From Paenibacillus melissococcoides (GTDB lineage: Bacteria; Bacillota; Bacilli; Paenibacillales; Paenibacillaceae), in contig CALYLO010000014.1 of NCBI GenBank assembly GCA_944800085.1, forward strand, positions 117,445-181,444: a stretch of 64,000 nucleotides of DNA, in the 5' to 3' direction. Both the position numbers and the translations under genes were made by a program. Below the pieces are notes generated by a model. It had not been told where the DNA came from. It worked only from the letters and a program-made list of their open reading frames with translations, and did no database searches. This document shows positions 18,225-27,656 of this stretch, one piece after another (the first letter of the stretch is position 1; the number at the start of each line of letters is the position of its first letter).

Positions 18225-19493
18225 TTACTGCTTCAACGGCATGATGCTCTTCTCGACCTGCGCCATCGCGTCTTCCCCGATGAGTCCCAGTCTCCAGATG
18301 GCCGTGCCTTTCAGATTGTGCCGCTTGGCAAGCCCGATCACCGAAGAGACGGACTTGCTGTTCTCGCTGCCCATCGACAAGCCGAGGATCAGCTTATGCC
18401 GCGGCACTTCCTTCAGCGCGAGCTGAATCGCCTCGTCCACTTTATGCAGCGGTTCCGGGGCTTTTTCATCCTCATACGCATACGCCATAATAATGATATC
18501 GTCCGCTTCGGAGGCGAGCGCCTTATAATCGTAGCCTTGATATGCGCCGTTCAGCGGATGGAGCACGAGCGTCACCTTCAGATCGGCGGCTTCGGCTTGC
18601 TTGGCAAGCTGAGCAACGAAGCGGTTGTAGTCCTGCTTCGCCTTAGCGATGTCGCCGGACAGTCCCAATCCTTCAAAATCAAGCGCTATGCCGGAGAAGC
18701 CCTTTTCCTGGGCCAACTCGATAATATCTTCCCTTGCCTTGGCCGCGAGCGCTTCATCCTCCAGCATATTGGTAAGCTCGTTCTTGCGATCCGAGGCGAA
18801 GACCATTAGGTAAGGGCTCGTCCCGTCCTGCTTCGCTCCGTCCACGATCGATTCCGGCGTAATCTCTCCCGCCGGCTCCGGCCAATAGAAGTCTTTGCCG
18901 CTGGTCGTAATCGTGCTATCCTCCTGCAGCCGCGCCCAGCCGAATGCCGCCGCATCGAACTTCGTCAGGAGATGGCGCTCCTTGAAGGAAGCAATGGCAT
19001 AGTAGGTCATGCTGTACATTTTCTTCGGCGGCGATTGAATGGACACCGTCTTCGCTGCGGCATTCCAGGACACCTTCGCCCCGAACTGCTTGCCGAAGAA
19101 GCTGAGCGGAATATACGTCGTCCCCGCTTTGGCTAACGGCGCCATGGACAGCGCGACAGCTTGCCCGTCCACCTTCGCTGTCTTCTGGTTCAACTGCAGC
19201 AGCACGGACTTCTCCCCATCCGCCGTCGTCTGCTTCGCAGCGACGGTCTTGGTCTTCGGATCCCATTTCACCTCGATGCCCAGCGCTTCCGCAATGCCGC
19301 GGAACGGAACCATGGTCGTTCCTTGTATAATCATCGGCTTCGCCGAGAATTCGAGCGGATCACCGTCCAGCACAATCTTCGTGCCTTCGGCCTGCTTCGG
19401 CTCTCCGGCGGCCTGCGCGGCTTGCTGCGGGAACAGCATCGCTGCTATACATAGCGCCGCCAACATAGAATAGATATAACGCCTCTTTTTCAT
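18225..19493 (-). CDS. secreted GH18-type glycosidase with copper-amine-oxidase-like stalk domains
   Basis: 422 residues from ATG 19493 (MKKRRYIYSMLAALCIAAML; AGAGGGT upstream), with a cleavable signal peptide. Residues ~35-150 form two copper_amine_oxidN1-type repeats (MIIQGTTMVPFRGIAEALGIEVKWD…; TTYIPLSFFGKQFGAKVSWN). The rest is a family 18 TIM barrel with the active-site strand GFSGIALDFEGL, which keeps the Asp-x-Glu of the DxxDxDxE motif, and ADDIIIMAYAYED. Related Bacillus/Paenibacillus proteins act on peptidoglycan or spore cortex, or on chitin-like glycans; the target is not decided here. Confidence 0.85.
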   Translation of the reverse strand: MKKRRYIYSMLAALCIAAMLFPQQAAQAAGEPKQAEGTKIVLDGDPLEFSAKPMIIQGTTMVPFRGIAEALGIEVKWDPKTKTVAAKQTTADGEKSVLLQLNQKTAKVDGQAVALSMAPLAKAGTTYIPLSFFGKQFGAKVSWNAAAKTVSIQSPPKKMYSMTYYAIASFKERHLLTKFDAAAFGWARLQEDSTITTSGKDFYWPEPAGEITPESIVDGAKQDGTSPYLMVFASDRKNELTNMLEDEALAAKAREDIIELAQEKGFSGIALDFEGLGLSGDIAKAKQDYNRFVAQLAKQAEAADLKVTLVLHPLNGAYQGYDYKALASEADDIIIMAYAYEDEKAPEPLHKVDEAIQLALKEVPRHKLILGLSMGSENSKSVSSVIGLAKRHNLKGTAIWRLGLIGEDAMAQVEKSIMPLKQ

Positions 19494-19709
19494 CGAACTA
19501 CCCTCTTTCTGTCGCGCATCGATGCGAACGCGAATCTGCAACTCTTTTTTCTGGTTTCTATTTTACGCAAAAACAGGGAGATTTGCCATAGAAATGATAG
19601 ACAAGAGGAAAGGAGCACGGCATGAAATTTCATAGAATGGGTCTAGGTTGCTTTCATGGCCTGTGAGCATGGCTATTCTTGCAAAAAAACGCGAATGGAA
19701 GGGGAAACC

Positions 19710-19739
19710 TTCACACTCTCAAAGCAAAAGTGGTATCAT
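19710..19739 (+). promoter_or_regulatory. putative promoter of lipoprotein gene
   Basis: TTCACA (19710-19715) and TATCAT (19734-19739) with 18-bp spacing, 36 bp before the ATG at 19776. The 19494-19709 stretch contains no other recognisable feature. Confidence 0.4.
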
Positions 19740-19775
19740 ATAGAAATTATGGCTACGTTGCGAGGTTGAAATTAG

Positions 19776-20309
19776 ATGAAGAAATGGATTTATTTGTCGT
19801 TATTTGGAGTGGCCGTTGTCGCTGTGGCTGCGACTGCGGGTTGTTCACTTGACGGCCGGAGCCACTATTCACTCACCGGGAAGAAGGTCAGCGAGGAATA
19901 CAAGGTGGTGATTAATGGGAAGCCGATGGAAGGAGCCCTGATTGAGGGAAATCTCTATGTTCCGTTACGCCCAATGTTGAAAGAGCTGGACGTTGGTTTT
20001 ACCGTTGATGGATCAAATAAAGTCATTACGGTGGGGGAGGAAAGTCCGGCTCCGCCAAACGAATTTATGGAGAAGAATGCATCGGAATTAAGAGCATTGC
20101 AACGAACTCTGGAAAACGAAACGCTGCCTAATCTGAAAAAGAGAAGAAAACAGATTAGTGCCAAGATGACAGAACGATTGCAGGCAGGCGACAAAGAGGG
20201 GTACGAAGCTGCGAAAAAACTGCTGGTGGAATGTAAAGCCGCGATGGCCCGACGCACCGAAGAACTCCGCCTGGTTAAAGAAGCATTGATCGAGAAGAGC
20301 CGCAAATAG
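19776..20309 (+). CDS. lipoprotein with stalk-like domain and coiled coil
   Basis: 177 residues. N-terminal MKKWIYLSLFGVAVVAVAA with lipobox TAGC marks an exported lipoprotein. Residues ~40-90 match a copper-amine-oxidase-N-type repeat (VVINGKPMEGALIEGNLYVPLRPMLKELDVGFTVDGSNKVITV). Residues ~95-175 are strongly charged and helical (ELRALQRTLENETLPNLKKRRKQ…), a likely coiled coil. The function is not known; a cell-surface binding or spacer role is inferred. A second lipoprotein gene follows 95 bp downstream in the same direction. Confidence 0.75.
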   Translation: MKKWIYLSLFGVAVVAVAATAGCSLDGRSHYSLTGKKVSEEYKVVINGKPMEGALIEGNLYVPLRPMLKELDVGFTVDGSNKVITVGEESPAPPNEFMEKNASELRALQRTLENETLPNLKKRRKQISAKMTERLQAGDKEGYEAAKKLLVECKAAMARRTEELRLVKEALIEKSRK

Positions 20310-20404
20310 CTTGGAGACGGGCCAGGCCGGGAAACCCTCGCTGGGCTCGTTGTTTTGTATATGCATTCCCCCGCTGGTGAGGACTTTTTTAGAGGAGGGG
20401 GACC

Positions 20405-20950
20405 GTGAGGAAAATTATTGTGGTTGTCGTCGCTGCTCTTTTGCTTGCGGGATGTCGTTCCCTGGCAGGCTCATCACGCCCTGATCCATGTATCTTTCGC
20501 GTACATGACGGAGGAGTCATTTGTTATGGGATGGAGGCGGCTGAAGTCGAGTGGGTAGCGGGAAAAGGGGAATTAGCGTCAAATGGAGAGTTCTTGATGT
20601 ACGATCATGGTTGGGCGGTATATTATCGTAACAAGGTTGCCTCGCTTATTTACATTGCCGAAGGAGATTATTATGCGCATCCCTCCGGAGCAAAAATCGG
20701 TGATCTCCCGGATAAATTAAGGAAAAAATACGGAACGGCAACGATAGACGATAAAGAAATAATAGGCGGGAGTCTTGTATATGTTTACGATCGGATCCAT
20801 AATAAGCCGCTTGAATTAGATGATCATAAAAACCTGCCTATAGAGGAACCCCCCGCCATCTTTCCCGCTGTGGGCGCCTACCTTGACGATAACGGATACA
20901 TAGACATTCTGGCCGTTGGAGATTTGAGAGCTTATCTAACGGGGAAATGA
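20405..20950 (+). CDS. hypothetical lipoprotein
   Basis: 181 residues from GTG 20405, preceded by AGAGGAGGGGG. The signal peptide MRKIIVVVVAALLLAGC has an obvious lipobox cysteine at residue 17. The mature part shows alternating strands (GGVICYGMEAAEVEWVAGKG, WAVYYRNKVASLIYIAEG) and IGDLPDKLRKKYGTATI, reminiscent of BLIP/SmpA-like or DUF4309-like folds, but no family is securely recognised. It probably sits on the outer face of the membrane. Confidence 0.65.
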   Translation: MRKIIVVVVAALLLAGCRSLAGSSRPDPCIFRVHDGGVICYGMEAAEVEWVAGKGELASNGEFLMYDHGWAVYYRNKVASLIYIAEGDYYAHPSGAKIGDLPDKLRKKYGTATIDDKEIIGGSLVYVYDRIHNKPLELDDHKNLPIEEPPAIFPAVGAYLDDNGYIDILAVGDLRAYLTGK

Positions 20951-21136
20951 GTGAAAGCCCTGGTATTATGCTGGGGTTTTTAGGCGCTTGTCGATATTTG
21001 CGAAGTATTATAGAATGTGTCGAAATATTCCGGTATAATGAAGTTTTCAATTTAATGTCGCATGCTGCTAGAAGTGACAGCATGAGAAGGATACCTCCTG
21101 TTGCCCATAATCCGTTTGAGTATAGTCTCCATTTTT

Positions 21137-21236
21137 TTGTCGTCGATCCCTAATAGCGTCAAAACCCCGGGGGATCGACGACAACTTGAAATAAGAAGAA
21201 ATGAGAAGAGAAATGTAGATTATTGGAGATAACATT
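21137..21236 (+). repeat. 48-bp hairpin repeat plus ~50-bp conserved tail, copy 1
   Basis: Bases 21137-21184 start with TTGTCGTCGATCCC and end with its exact complement GGGATCGACGACAA, a 14-bp stem. A second copy at 32569-32616 in the same orientation differs at only 4 of 48 bases, and similarity continues for about 50 bp downstream (AGAGAAA…TGGAG.TAACAT). The rest of the 20951-21302 intergenic stretch has no gene. There is no spacer/repeat periodicity here, so it is not an array as it stands. Confidence 0.75.
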
Positions 21237-21302
21237 ATGACTTGCGTTTTACTGACAGAATGGCAAGAAAGCCAACTTTAATTTTTCTTTTACTTCCGAT
21301 TC

Positions 21303-22472
21303 TATATAAGTTGAACTATTGAACCATTCAACTAGAACCTAATACACAGGCGATCAATAATGGACCATGGAGATTTCATGATCTCGTTCATAAACTGCAG
21401 GACATTCTTGCGAATATCGGCAACCGTGTGATAGAACACATTGTTAATGACATCGGACTTCAGCCATTTCCATAGCCCTTCAACAATATTGAGTTGAGGG
21501 CTGTAAGGGGGCAGGAAAACAAGTTCAAGCCGCCTTTTCATTTCGTCCAAAAACGGCCGGAGCAGCTTGGCATGATGAATGCGAGCATTATCTAACACGA
21601 TGACGATTTTGCCTGCAGGATAGTGAGCAACAACCTTTTGGAGAAAACTCAAAAAGGTCTCGGCTGTGTATTGCTCGTCTTCCTGCCAAACCACCTTGCC
21701 GGTGGAATAGTCAAGCGTGGCCAGCAGCTTGACTCCACGGTGTTTGCCTGCCGTTCGAATCATTCGCTGTTTGCCCCTAAGAAACCATGTTTTTTGAATG
21801 GCTTGGTAGTCACGGATCATGGACTCATCTTCAAATAGCAAATGGTCGATCTCATCATTCATCAGTCTTTTTTTAACGCAGGAAAAATGGTTTCCGAGAA
21901 CTGGCGTTGCTTCTCCTCGTCTGCTGCAGCTAAAGTGTATGTCGGTTTGGTGTAGCTTAACCCTTGGCGGTGCATCATCTTCGAGACCCCGCGAAGCGAA
22001 TACGTTTGCCCAAATTCACGCTTAATAAAGGCTGCAATCAGTTCCAGCGTCCAGTTATGGCGAGCGGTAAAGCCCACCTCATGAGGAACACAATGAGCTA
22101 TGGTCTGCTTCAGCTTTTCCTGCTGCTCTTTTGTTAAGCGAACAGGCGCGCCCGGCGAATGATTCATTTGCAGTCCGGAAAGTCCGCCCTGATCATAAGC
22201 CTTGATATATGCCTTTACCGTTTGAACGCTTCGGTCCAACGTATGGGCAATCTCTTTTACCGGAGCCCCTTGGAGATGTAAATATAATGCCTGGTAGCGC
22301 TCGTACATTCGGCGATCCTTTGCTTTTCTCATGGCTTGCTTCACTTCGTCAAGCTTCGTTGGGTTTTCCATGTTCTACTCCCTACCTGTCTTTTTGTGGT
22401 CCTTTATTCATTCGACATGCAGGTATGAAATTCCTTACCATAATTCTCTAAAACTTTAATTCAATTTATATA
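21303..22472 (-). mobile_element. IS630-family insertion sequence
   Basis: Ends are TATATAAGTTGAACTA (from 21303) and the reverse of TATATAAATTGAATTA (to 22472), imperfect terminal repeats with TA at the boundaries as expected for IS630 targets. It contains a complete two-frame transposase. Its right end supplies the last codons of the neighbouring minus-strand gene (22456-22866), showing that the element jumped into the 3' end of that gene or directly behind it. Confidence 0.8.
21332..22371 (-). CDS. IS630 transposase OrfAB (-1 frameshift at A7)
   Basis: OrfA (22371 to 21862) is a 169-residue HTH domain protein (DRRMYERYQALYLHLQG…EIAHTLDRSVQTVKAYI). OrfB (21862 to 21332) holds the DDE catalytic core: LLFEDESMI, IVLDNARIHH, LNIVEGLWKWLK. 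The two frames meet at TTAAAAAAAG, where a -1 shift would fuse them (…PALKK/RLMNDEIDH…) into the normal ~345-residue IS630 transposase. Both parts look intact. Confidence 0.85.
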
Positions 22473-22866
22473 GCCCATAAACCTCAAAATAAGATGTATC
22501 AAATGCACGAATCTCCACTACAGCTTGTTCGTGTTGAAGTCCTTCCTTTTCTTCAGTCGTTGGCAGGTGCTCTAAATTCCATTCGGCAACCTCCCCTTTT
22601 ATTGCTATAAATACACCGGAAAGAAATTGGTCAACCATTTTTGATATATTAACTAAGCGTTCAGTACTATCAATCCTGCAAAACGGTGACGTAAAAAATT
22701 GTTCTGAATGATGAGTGTTAAAATCTACATCAAAAACATACCAATTGCATGCTTCAGTTTGTTCATATATAGCGGATAGAATTTCCGCAAGTTGTTCTCC
22801 GAGACATGAAAATTGTTGAGTTTCTTTCGTTTTTACAATCCTTAAGACAAAGTCTGGTTTTTTCAT
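22456..22866 (-). CDS. candidate immunity protein for the adjacent HINT toxin
   Basis: 136 residues, acidic, no signal peptide (MKKPDFVLRIVKTKETQQFS…). It starts 4 bp after the toxin stop (22870), on the same strand, with an AT-rich composition like the toxin. Size, charge, position and coupling fit a cytoplasmic immunity protein of a polymorphic toxin; the family itself is not recognised. The last residues (LYKLN, stop at 22456) are encoded by the terminal repeat of the IS630 element, so the native C-terminus may have been replaced. Confidence 0.6.
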   Translation of the reverse strand: MKKPDFVLRIVKTKETQQFSCLGEQLAEILSAIYEQTEACNWYVFDVDFNTHHSEQFFTSPFCRIDSTERLVNISKMVDQFLSGVFIAIKGEVAEWNLEHLPTTEEKEGLQHEQAVVEIRAFDTSYFEVYGLYKLN

Positions 22867-22869
22867 TTT

Positions 22870-23694
22870 TCACCTCACCACTGTAGCGGGGTAGGGCCAC
22901 CTCGTTCTACCCGTTGAATTGGGTATATAATAATGGTCATGTGGATTTGTATGGTTTTTTCTACCGTGATTTGTCCAATCTGTATCCTTGATATAATCCC
23001 CGTTTTTTCCGAATTCTCTTGTTTGACGATAACTTCCGTTTCTTCCTTGTTTTTCGCCGATTTGAGTATGGGGATAATGAGTATCGGGTTTCGGAATTCC
23101 ATTTTCATATCTTAGTAACTCTCTATTAACCCTATACTGACCTCCTCCGGTAGGAGCGCTCATCGGTACATTTCTTATTCCGCCGGCTCCGCAATTATGC
23201 GTCCATATCACCAGCTCTGTTACAAAATAATTATGTACTCCTTCAACTCGGAAGTTATACACGGTCATGCTGTTGTTGTGAATCTCGATCCGGTCAATCG
23301 GATACAGCTTGCCTTCTGGATTTTGAAGCAGGTCACCTGCCTTTAGGTGTCTTGCTTCTTGCCAGCCTCGGCCAGGAACCCAGAACGGGTGCTCTTCCGT
23401 AGTGGTTATCGTTATCGTTATTCCTTTGACCGTAATTTGGTACGTCTCGGATGCCTGTCTTTGGAACAATTCAACAACCGTATTATATCCTGTCTTTCCT
23501 GTAAGTTCATCCTTCGTTAGAACAAAATCACCGATGCGGATTTCTTCAATCGGCTTGAAGCCTGTATTCGTTTGTACAGGCGTGCCGGCAGAGAAGCAAT
23601 GCAAATTGCAATTAGCGATGGATTGAGCAGAAGCAAGAGGAATGCATGTAACTGAAAGGATAAAAAATAACATCAAGGAAATATATTTTTTCAT
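22870..23694 (-). CDS. secreted HINT-domain polymorphic toxin with type-24-like C-terminal toxin domain
   Basis: 274 residues; AAGGAG lies 6 nt before the ATG. Signal peptide MKKYISLMLFFILSVTCIPLASAQ; a HINT/intein-like module at ~33-165 (CFSAGTPVQTNTGFKPIEEI, TTEEHPFWVPGRGW, NYFVTELVIWTHNC) which autocleaves and releases the C-terminus. The C-terminal ~105 residues (GGQYRVNRELLRYENG…DWTNHGRKNHTNPHDHYYIPN) carry clustered His/Asn residues like the Ntox24-type predicted nuclease domain. It is unusually compact: no Rhs, LXG or WXG delivery region, only a Sec signal. Confidence 0.75.
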   Translation of the reverse strand: MKKYISLMLFFILSVTCIPLASAQSIANCNLHCFSAGTPVQTNTGFKPIEEIRIGDFVLTKDELTGKTGYNTVVELFQRQASETYQITVKGITITITTTEEHPFWVPGRGWQEARHLKAGDLLQNPEGKLYPIDRIEIHNNSMTVYNFRVEGVHNYFVTELVIWTHNCGAGGIRNVPMSAPTGGGQYRVNRELLRYENGIPKPDTHYPHTQIGEKQGRNGSYRQTREFGKNGDYIKDTDWTNHGRKNHTNPHDHYYIPNSTGRTRWPYPATVVR

Positions 23695-23980
23695 GTTCGT
23701 CTCCTTTTCGTTAGAAAATCAAATAGGATATTCCCCCCTTATCTCGTCGTACAGCTAAAGTGTCTAATATATGGTGCTGGATGACGTATATTCCTTGTAA
23801 AAAAAATGACGTTTTTGAATATATCAAAAAATGACGGATCGTGTCCTTGTTTTTGAAAATACTTTAAAGATTTATAATGAACTCTGAAATGATGGGTTGG
23901 TATATTGGGCTAATCACTTGTGGTGGCGAAGGAGGAGTGCAACTTGAAGCAGATGGGGAAATAGCAAATACGAAAAGTTG
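23695..23980. other. intergenic, AT-rich, no gene
   Basis: 286 bp upstream of the toxin gene. The only structure seen is a direct repeat of AAAAAATGACG about 23800-23840, possibly a regulator site for the toxin gene. No clear promoter. Confidence 0.4.
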
Positions 23981-24032
23981 AAAAAACAAAACGACGACTG
24001 TAATTAGGAATATATCCCTGATTACAGTCGTC
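23981..24032 (-). terminator. strong rho-independent terminator
   Basis: GACGACTGTAAT (23993-24004) and ATTACAGTCGTC (24021-24032) form a perfect 12-bp stem. On the minus strand a T-rich tract follows. It ends the small membrane-protein transcription unit. Confidence 0.85.
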
Positions 24033-24041
24033 AGAACTGAA

Positions 24042-24311
24042 CTAAACGTTTTTTCGACGAATCGTTGTTATGGTAACAATAATTATCATCACAACACTTA
24101 AAGTCGTAACATCAAATATCGAGAAATTATCTGAGTTGCTTATAAACAGGCAAAGCGCACCAACTAAAGTGATAACTAACAACAATTTCGCACTAATAAC
24201 ATTGGGTTTTTTTGAACGTTTAAAGATCAATACAACAAATCCTACAGCAATTAGTGCGTAAAAAAGGAGAAGAGCAGTAACACTTAATATTGGCGATACG
24301 TTATTAAGCAA
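24042..24311 (-). CDS. small membrane protein, candidate immunity partner
   Basis: 89 residues from a TTG start at 24311 with GGGGG upstream. Three hydrophobic segments (~LSVTALLLFYALIAVGFVVL, AKLLLVITLVGALCLF, TTLSVVMIIIVTIT) separated by short basic turns. It is cotranscribed 41 bp behind a secreted glycine-rich protein gene and closed by a strong terminator. No family recognised. The arrangement secreted product plus small multi-pass membrane protein is common for bacteriocin and immunity pairs, which is inference only. Confidence 0.6.
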   Translation of the reverse strand: MLNNVSPILSVTALLLFYALIAVGFVVLIFKRSKKPNVISAKLLLVITLVGALCLFISNSDNFSIFDVTTLSVVMIIIVTITTIRRKNV

Positions 24312-24352
24312 AGAATCACACCCCCAGAAGTGTTACGTTAATTATAACATAA

Positions 24353-25072
24353 TCAATATGGTTTTTTACTGTTTTCTGTGACTTCGTAATACGGAAGTGG
24401 TAACCAATGTATATTAAGTGTGACACCATTTGGATTATTGTGAGCTTCAAGACTGTTCGCGACTAGACTGTAGCCAAGCGCCATTATTGCGCCTGCTGCC
24501 GAAGCGGACCATGCAGCGGGTCCACCAATTATACCACCAATAACCCCCGCTATAGCGGCTTCTGTCGCAAATCCTTCTTTGAATTGCTTCATTTGGTATG
24601 CAAACAATTCAGTGTCACGTTGATTCATCGTTATTGCTACGCCCCACCAGTAAGTATTGGCGAATGCAGATCGAAGTTGAACTGAGTTATTATCAGTAGC
24701 ATTCGGATTTGCAATCACTAGATTATTCTGAATTATTGTTTTATTTGATTTAAGAGACTCGTTAAGAATGTTTATACCATTTTCAATTAGTATGTATGAA
24801 TAATTGCTAACTTTTTCTCGTGCTTTAGGATCGATGTGTAATAATCCGTCTGGGCCTTTTGTGATATAATCGTTAAGAATATTAGTCTCATCAATAAATT
24901 TTTGGTCTAATTCAATACCACCAGTTGCCGTTGTTTTAATCATTCTTGATTGAGCTTCTTCTAATTGAGATTGAGAGATTGGAGATAATGATTCAGCAAA
25001 AATTAACGTTGGAGCAAACGCGGAAGTAAGCAGACTCGTAGCAACTATACTCGCCAATATTTTCTTCTTCAT
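24353..25072 (-). CDS. secreted protein with glycine-rich hydrophobic domain, bacteriocin-like candidate
   Basis: 239 residues. Signal peptide MKKKILASIVATSLLTSAFA…FAE with AAGGGGG upstream. The middle part is polar and helical; residues ~183-213 form a glycine/alanine-rich hydrophobic stretch (AAIAGVIGGIIGGPAAWSASA…AGAIMALGYSLVA), followed by LNIHWLPLPYYEV near the C-terminus. A glycine-zipper segment in a secreted protein suggests membrane insertion. No known domain recognised. It lies in AT-rich DNA next to a toxin and immunity pair and is linked to a small membrane-protein gene downstream. Confidence 0.6.
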   Translation of the reverse strand: MKKKILASIVATSLLTSAFAPTLIFAESLSPISQSQLEEAQSRMIKTTATGGIELDQKFIDETNILNDYITKGPDGLLHIDPKAREKVSNYSYILIENGINILNESLKSNKTIIQNNLVIANPNATDNNSVQLRSAFANTYWWGVAITMNQRDTELFAYQMKQFKEGFATEAAIAGVIGGIIGGPAAWSASAAGAIMALGYSLVANSLEAHNNPNGVTLNIHWLPLPYYEVTENSKKPY

Positions 25073-25280
25073 AATAATAATATAGCCCCCTTAATGGTAT
25101 TAAATTACATCTGCAAAATTTATAATAACAGAGACATTTTACCACCTCAATAGGACGTGAGTTTCAGGTTTCCAGATTTTAAAGGTATGATTTTCGACAA
25201 AATTCTCAAACAAATATTTAATATTTATGGTACTATTATCCGCCGGGAAACAAAATGAAGAGCCGTTGAGGAAGGAGATA

Positions 25281-25946
25281 TGCTCCCCTTAAAGTAGACA
25301 GGTGAAATAACCAAAACCTTCTGCTATAAGGGGAGCTTTTAGTATGCGAAAAAATTGAATGCTAAAGAAAAACTCGCAACGACACTAATTGAATGGCGGG
25401 AGCGTTAAGAACAATATGGATATGATGGGTTGGAACATCATCCCCATAACAGAGGTTATTCTGCGGAGGTCAAACTCCAGGCGGTAAAAGATTATCTATT
25501 CGGGGGGTTATCACAAAGTCAAATTATCCATAAGTATAAGATTGCCTCTCGAACTCAACCTCCGCAATTGGATTAAGAAGTATATTAGTCATAGGAGCTT
25601 AAAAATCTATGTAGGGGGAGCGAAAGTATGGCTAAGGGGCGGTCTACCACTTGGCAAGAACGAGTGGATATTGTCCTTTATTGTCTTGCCCATGACCATG
25701 AGTACCAGAAGGCAGTAAACCAATATCAGGTCGTACCAGCAAGTATAGCAGTTGGTAAAGAAGTACGAAGCTGGTGGAGAGGAAGCATTATTATACGGAC
25801 GAGTACGAAGGGGACATCCAGACCTACATCCACTTTTACAATTACGAACGATTACAAGCAAAACTAAACGGCCTCAGTCCGATGGAATTCAGAACCAGGC
25901 CGTTTAAAAATTTTTATTTTTTGTACTGTCTACTTGACGGGGTTCA
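25281..25946 (+). mobile_element. IS3-family (IS150-like) remnant, internally deleted
   Basis: Related ends TGCTCCCCTTAAAGTAGACAG (25281) and, at the right, the reverse of TGAACCCCGTCAAGTAGACAG (to 25946). Between them lie pieces of OrfA in several frames, an OrfA-like HTH start at 25628 (MAKGRSTTWQERVDIVLYC…) and only the last ~55 residues of OrfB (YEGDIQTYIHFYNYERLQAKLNGLSPMEFR). Most of OrfB, including the DDE core, is deleted near 25745. Non-autonomous relic. Confidence 0.8.
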
Positions 25947-26030
25947 GTTCAAAGAACCCTTCCGGCTCTTTTTGTTTGGTAATTACGGGCAATAGTTTAC
26001 ATTGGTACAGATTTATAAATACAATTAATT

Positions 26031-27656
26031 AGGGCTTGCTGAACAATCATTTTTCAAAGGTTTTACAAGGATTTCTGGACTCTAACTCGAAATAAAATGC
26101 AAGGAGAATGCGAATTTCTTGCAAAAAATCGTGCACGTGGAGTGAGCCGACATGTATCGTAGAACCGAAAGCCAGCTTCAGTTGTTCGAAGATTTCTACT
26201 TGCCGTTTGGCGGTAAATTAAATAAGGAGAACCGTTGGGTGCAACTGGCCGCTATCATCCCGTGGTGGCGGGCAGAAGAATTCTACGCGAAGTCGTTCAA
26301 GAAATCAATGCGCGGTCAGATCCCTTTGTCTGTTCGTATGGCTTTGGGAGCGCTGTACATTCAGGAACGTATGCAGCTCGATGATCGAGAGACGGTCCAG
26401 CAGATCACCGAAAATCCGTACTACCAGTACTTCCTTGGGCTGCCGGCGTTCCAAGATAAGCCTCCGTTTCATCACTCGCTGTTGACCCATTTCCGCAAGC
26501 GATTGGGTGCGGATGTCATTGAACGAATCAACGATTGGATTTTGGAAGAGGACGCAGAGCGAAAGAAGCAGGAACAAAACAAGAACGATCCTCAAGATCC
26601 TCCAGGCAGCGGCCATGGCTCTGATGGAACATCCGTTAATGAAGACGGCAAAAGCAAAGAGAAACCATGCAACAAAGGCACCTTGATGCTCGACGCGACC
26701 TGCGCACCGGCCGACATCTCGTATCCGACCGATTTGAAATTATTGAACGAGGCGCGGGAAAAACTCGAAGCGATCATCGATGTTCTGCACGAGCCTTTCG
26801 TCGGGAAGGCCAAGAAACCGAGAACGTATCGTCAAACCGCCCGCAAACGCTACCTCGAGATCGCCAAGAAACGGCGAACGGGTGCCAAAGCCATCCGGAA
26901 AGCGGTTGGCAAACAGCTTCGTTATGTTTCGCGTAATCTTCGCATCATCGAAATGCTGGCAGCGAAAAGCAGCTTGAATCAACTGGGTTCGCAGCAGTAT
27001 CGGCAATTGCTCGTCATTTCCGAGCTGTATCGTCAACAGCAAGAGATGTACGACAAACGGACACACTCGGTGGAAGATCGAATCGTCAGTCTTTCCCAAC
27101 CGCATGTACGGCCGATTGTCCGCGGGAAAGTGAATGCTCCCGTCGAGTTTGGAGCAAAGCTGGCGATCAGTCTGGTGGATGGTTACGCTCGGATGGAGAA
27201 GCTGTCCTGGGATAACTTCAACGAAAGCATGACACTGAAAGCTTCCGTGGAGTCGTTCGTCCAGCGATATGGGTGTTATCCGGAAGCCATTCTAGCCGAC
27301 CAAATCTACCGAAACCGGGAGAACCTTCGCTATTGTAAGGAGCACGGCATCCGTCTGAGTGGTCCAAACTTAGGACGTCCGAAGAAAGAAGCGGAACCAG
27401 AACGGAACCAGGCCAGACAGGATGCTTCAACGCGTAACGCGATCGAAGGAAAATTCGGAGAAGGCAAACGCTCCTACGGACTGGGGCGTATTCGAGCACG
27501 CCTTCGAGAGACAAGCGAAACGGTCATTGCTCTACAACTGCTTGTTATGAATCTCGAACGCAAGCTGCGCGTTCTCTTTTTGCCGATTTTCAGACTGTTG
27601 CTGAATCTGTGCCGTCAGCCTCTGTGGCCTAAAAGGCAATATGTTCAGCAAGCCCT
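26031..27656 (+). mobile_element. IS5-superfamily DDE element, copy 1 (1626 bp)
   Basis: Terminal repeats AGGGCTTGCTGAAC (left) and GTTCAGCAAGCCCT (right) are perfect complements. It is flanked by AATT at 26027-26030 and 27657-27660. It is a near-identical tandem neighbour of copy 2, with which it shares the middle AATT. One G is missing near 27626-27629 compared with copy 2. Confidence 0.88.

Noticed and set aside
21137-21184. Hairpin as a plain terminator
   Set aside because: No T-run follows on either strand, and the loop and the 50-bp tail are conserved between the copies, which a terminator would not need.
23402-23626. Plus-strand open frames inside the HINT toxin gene
   Set aside because: The minus-strand protein has a signal peptide and all HINT motifs; the plus frames are shadows.
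25628-25995. New small genes in the 25.6-26.0 kb region
   Set aside because: They are pieces of a deleted IS3-family element between recognisable terminal repeats.
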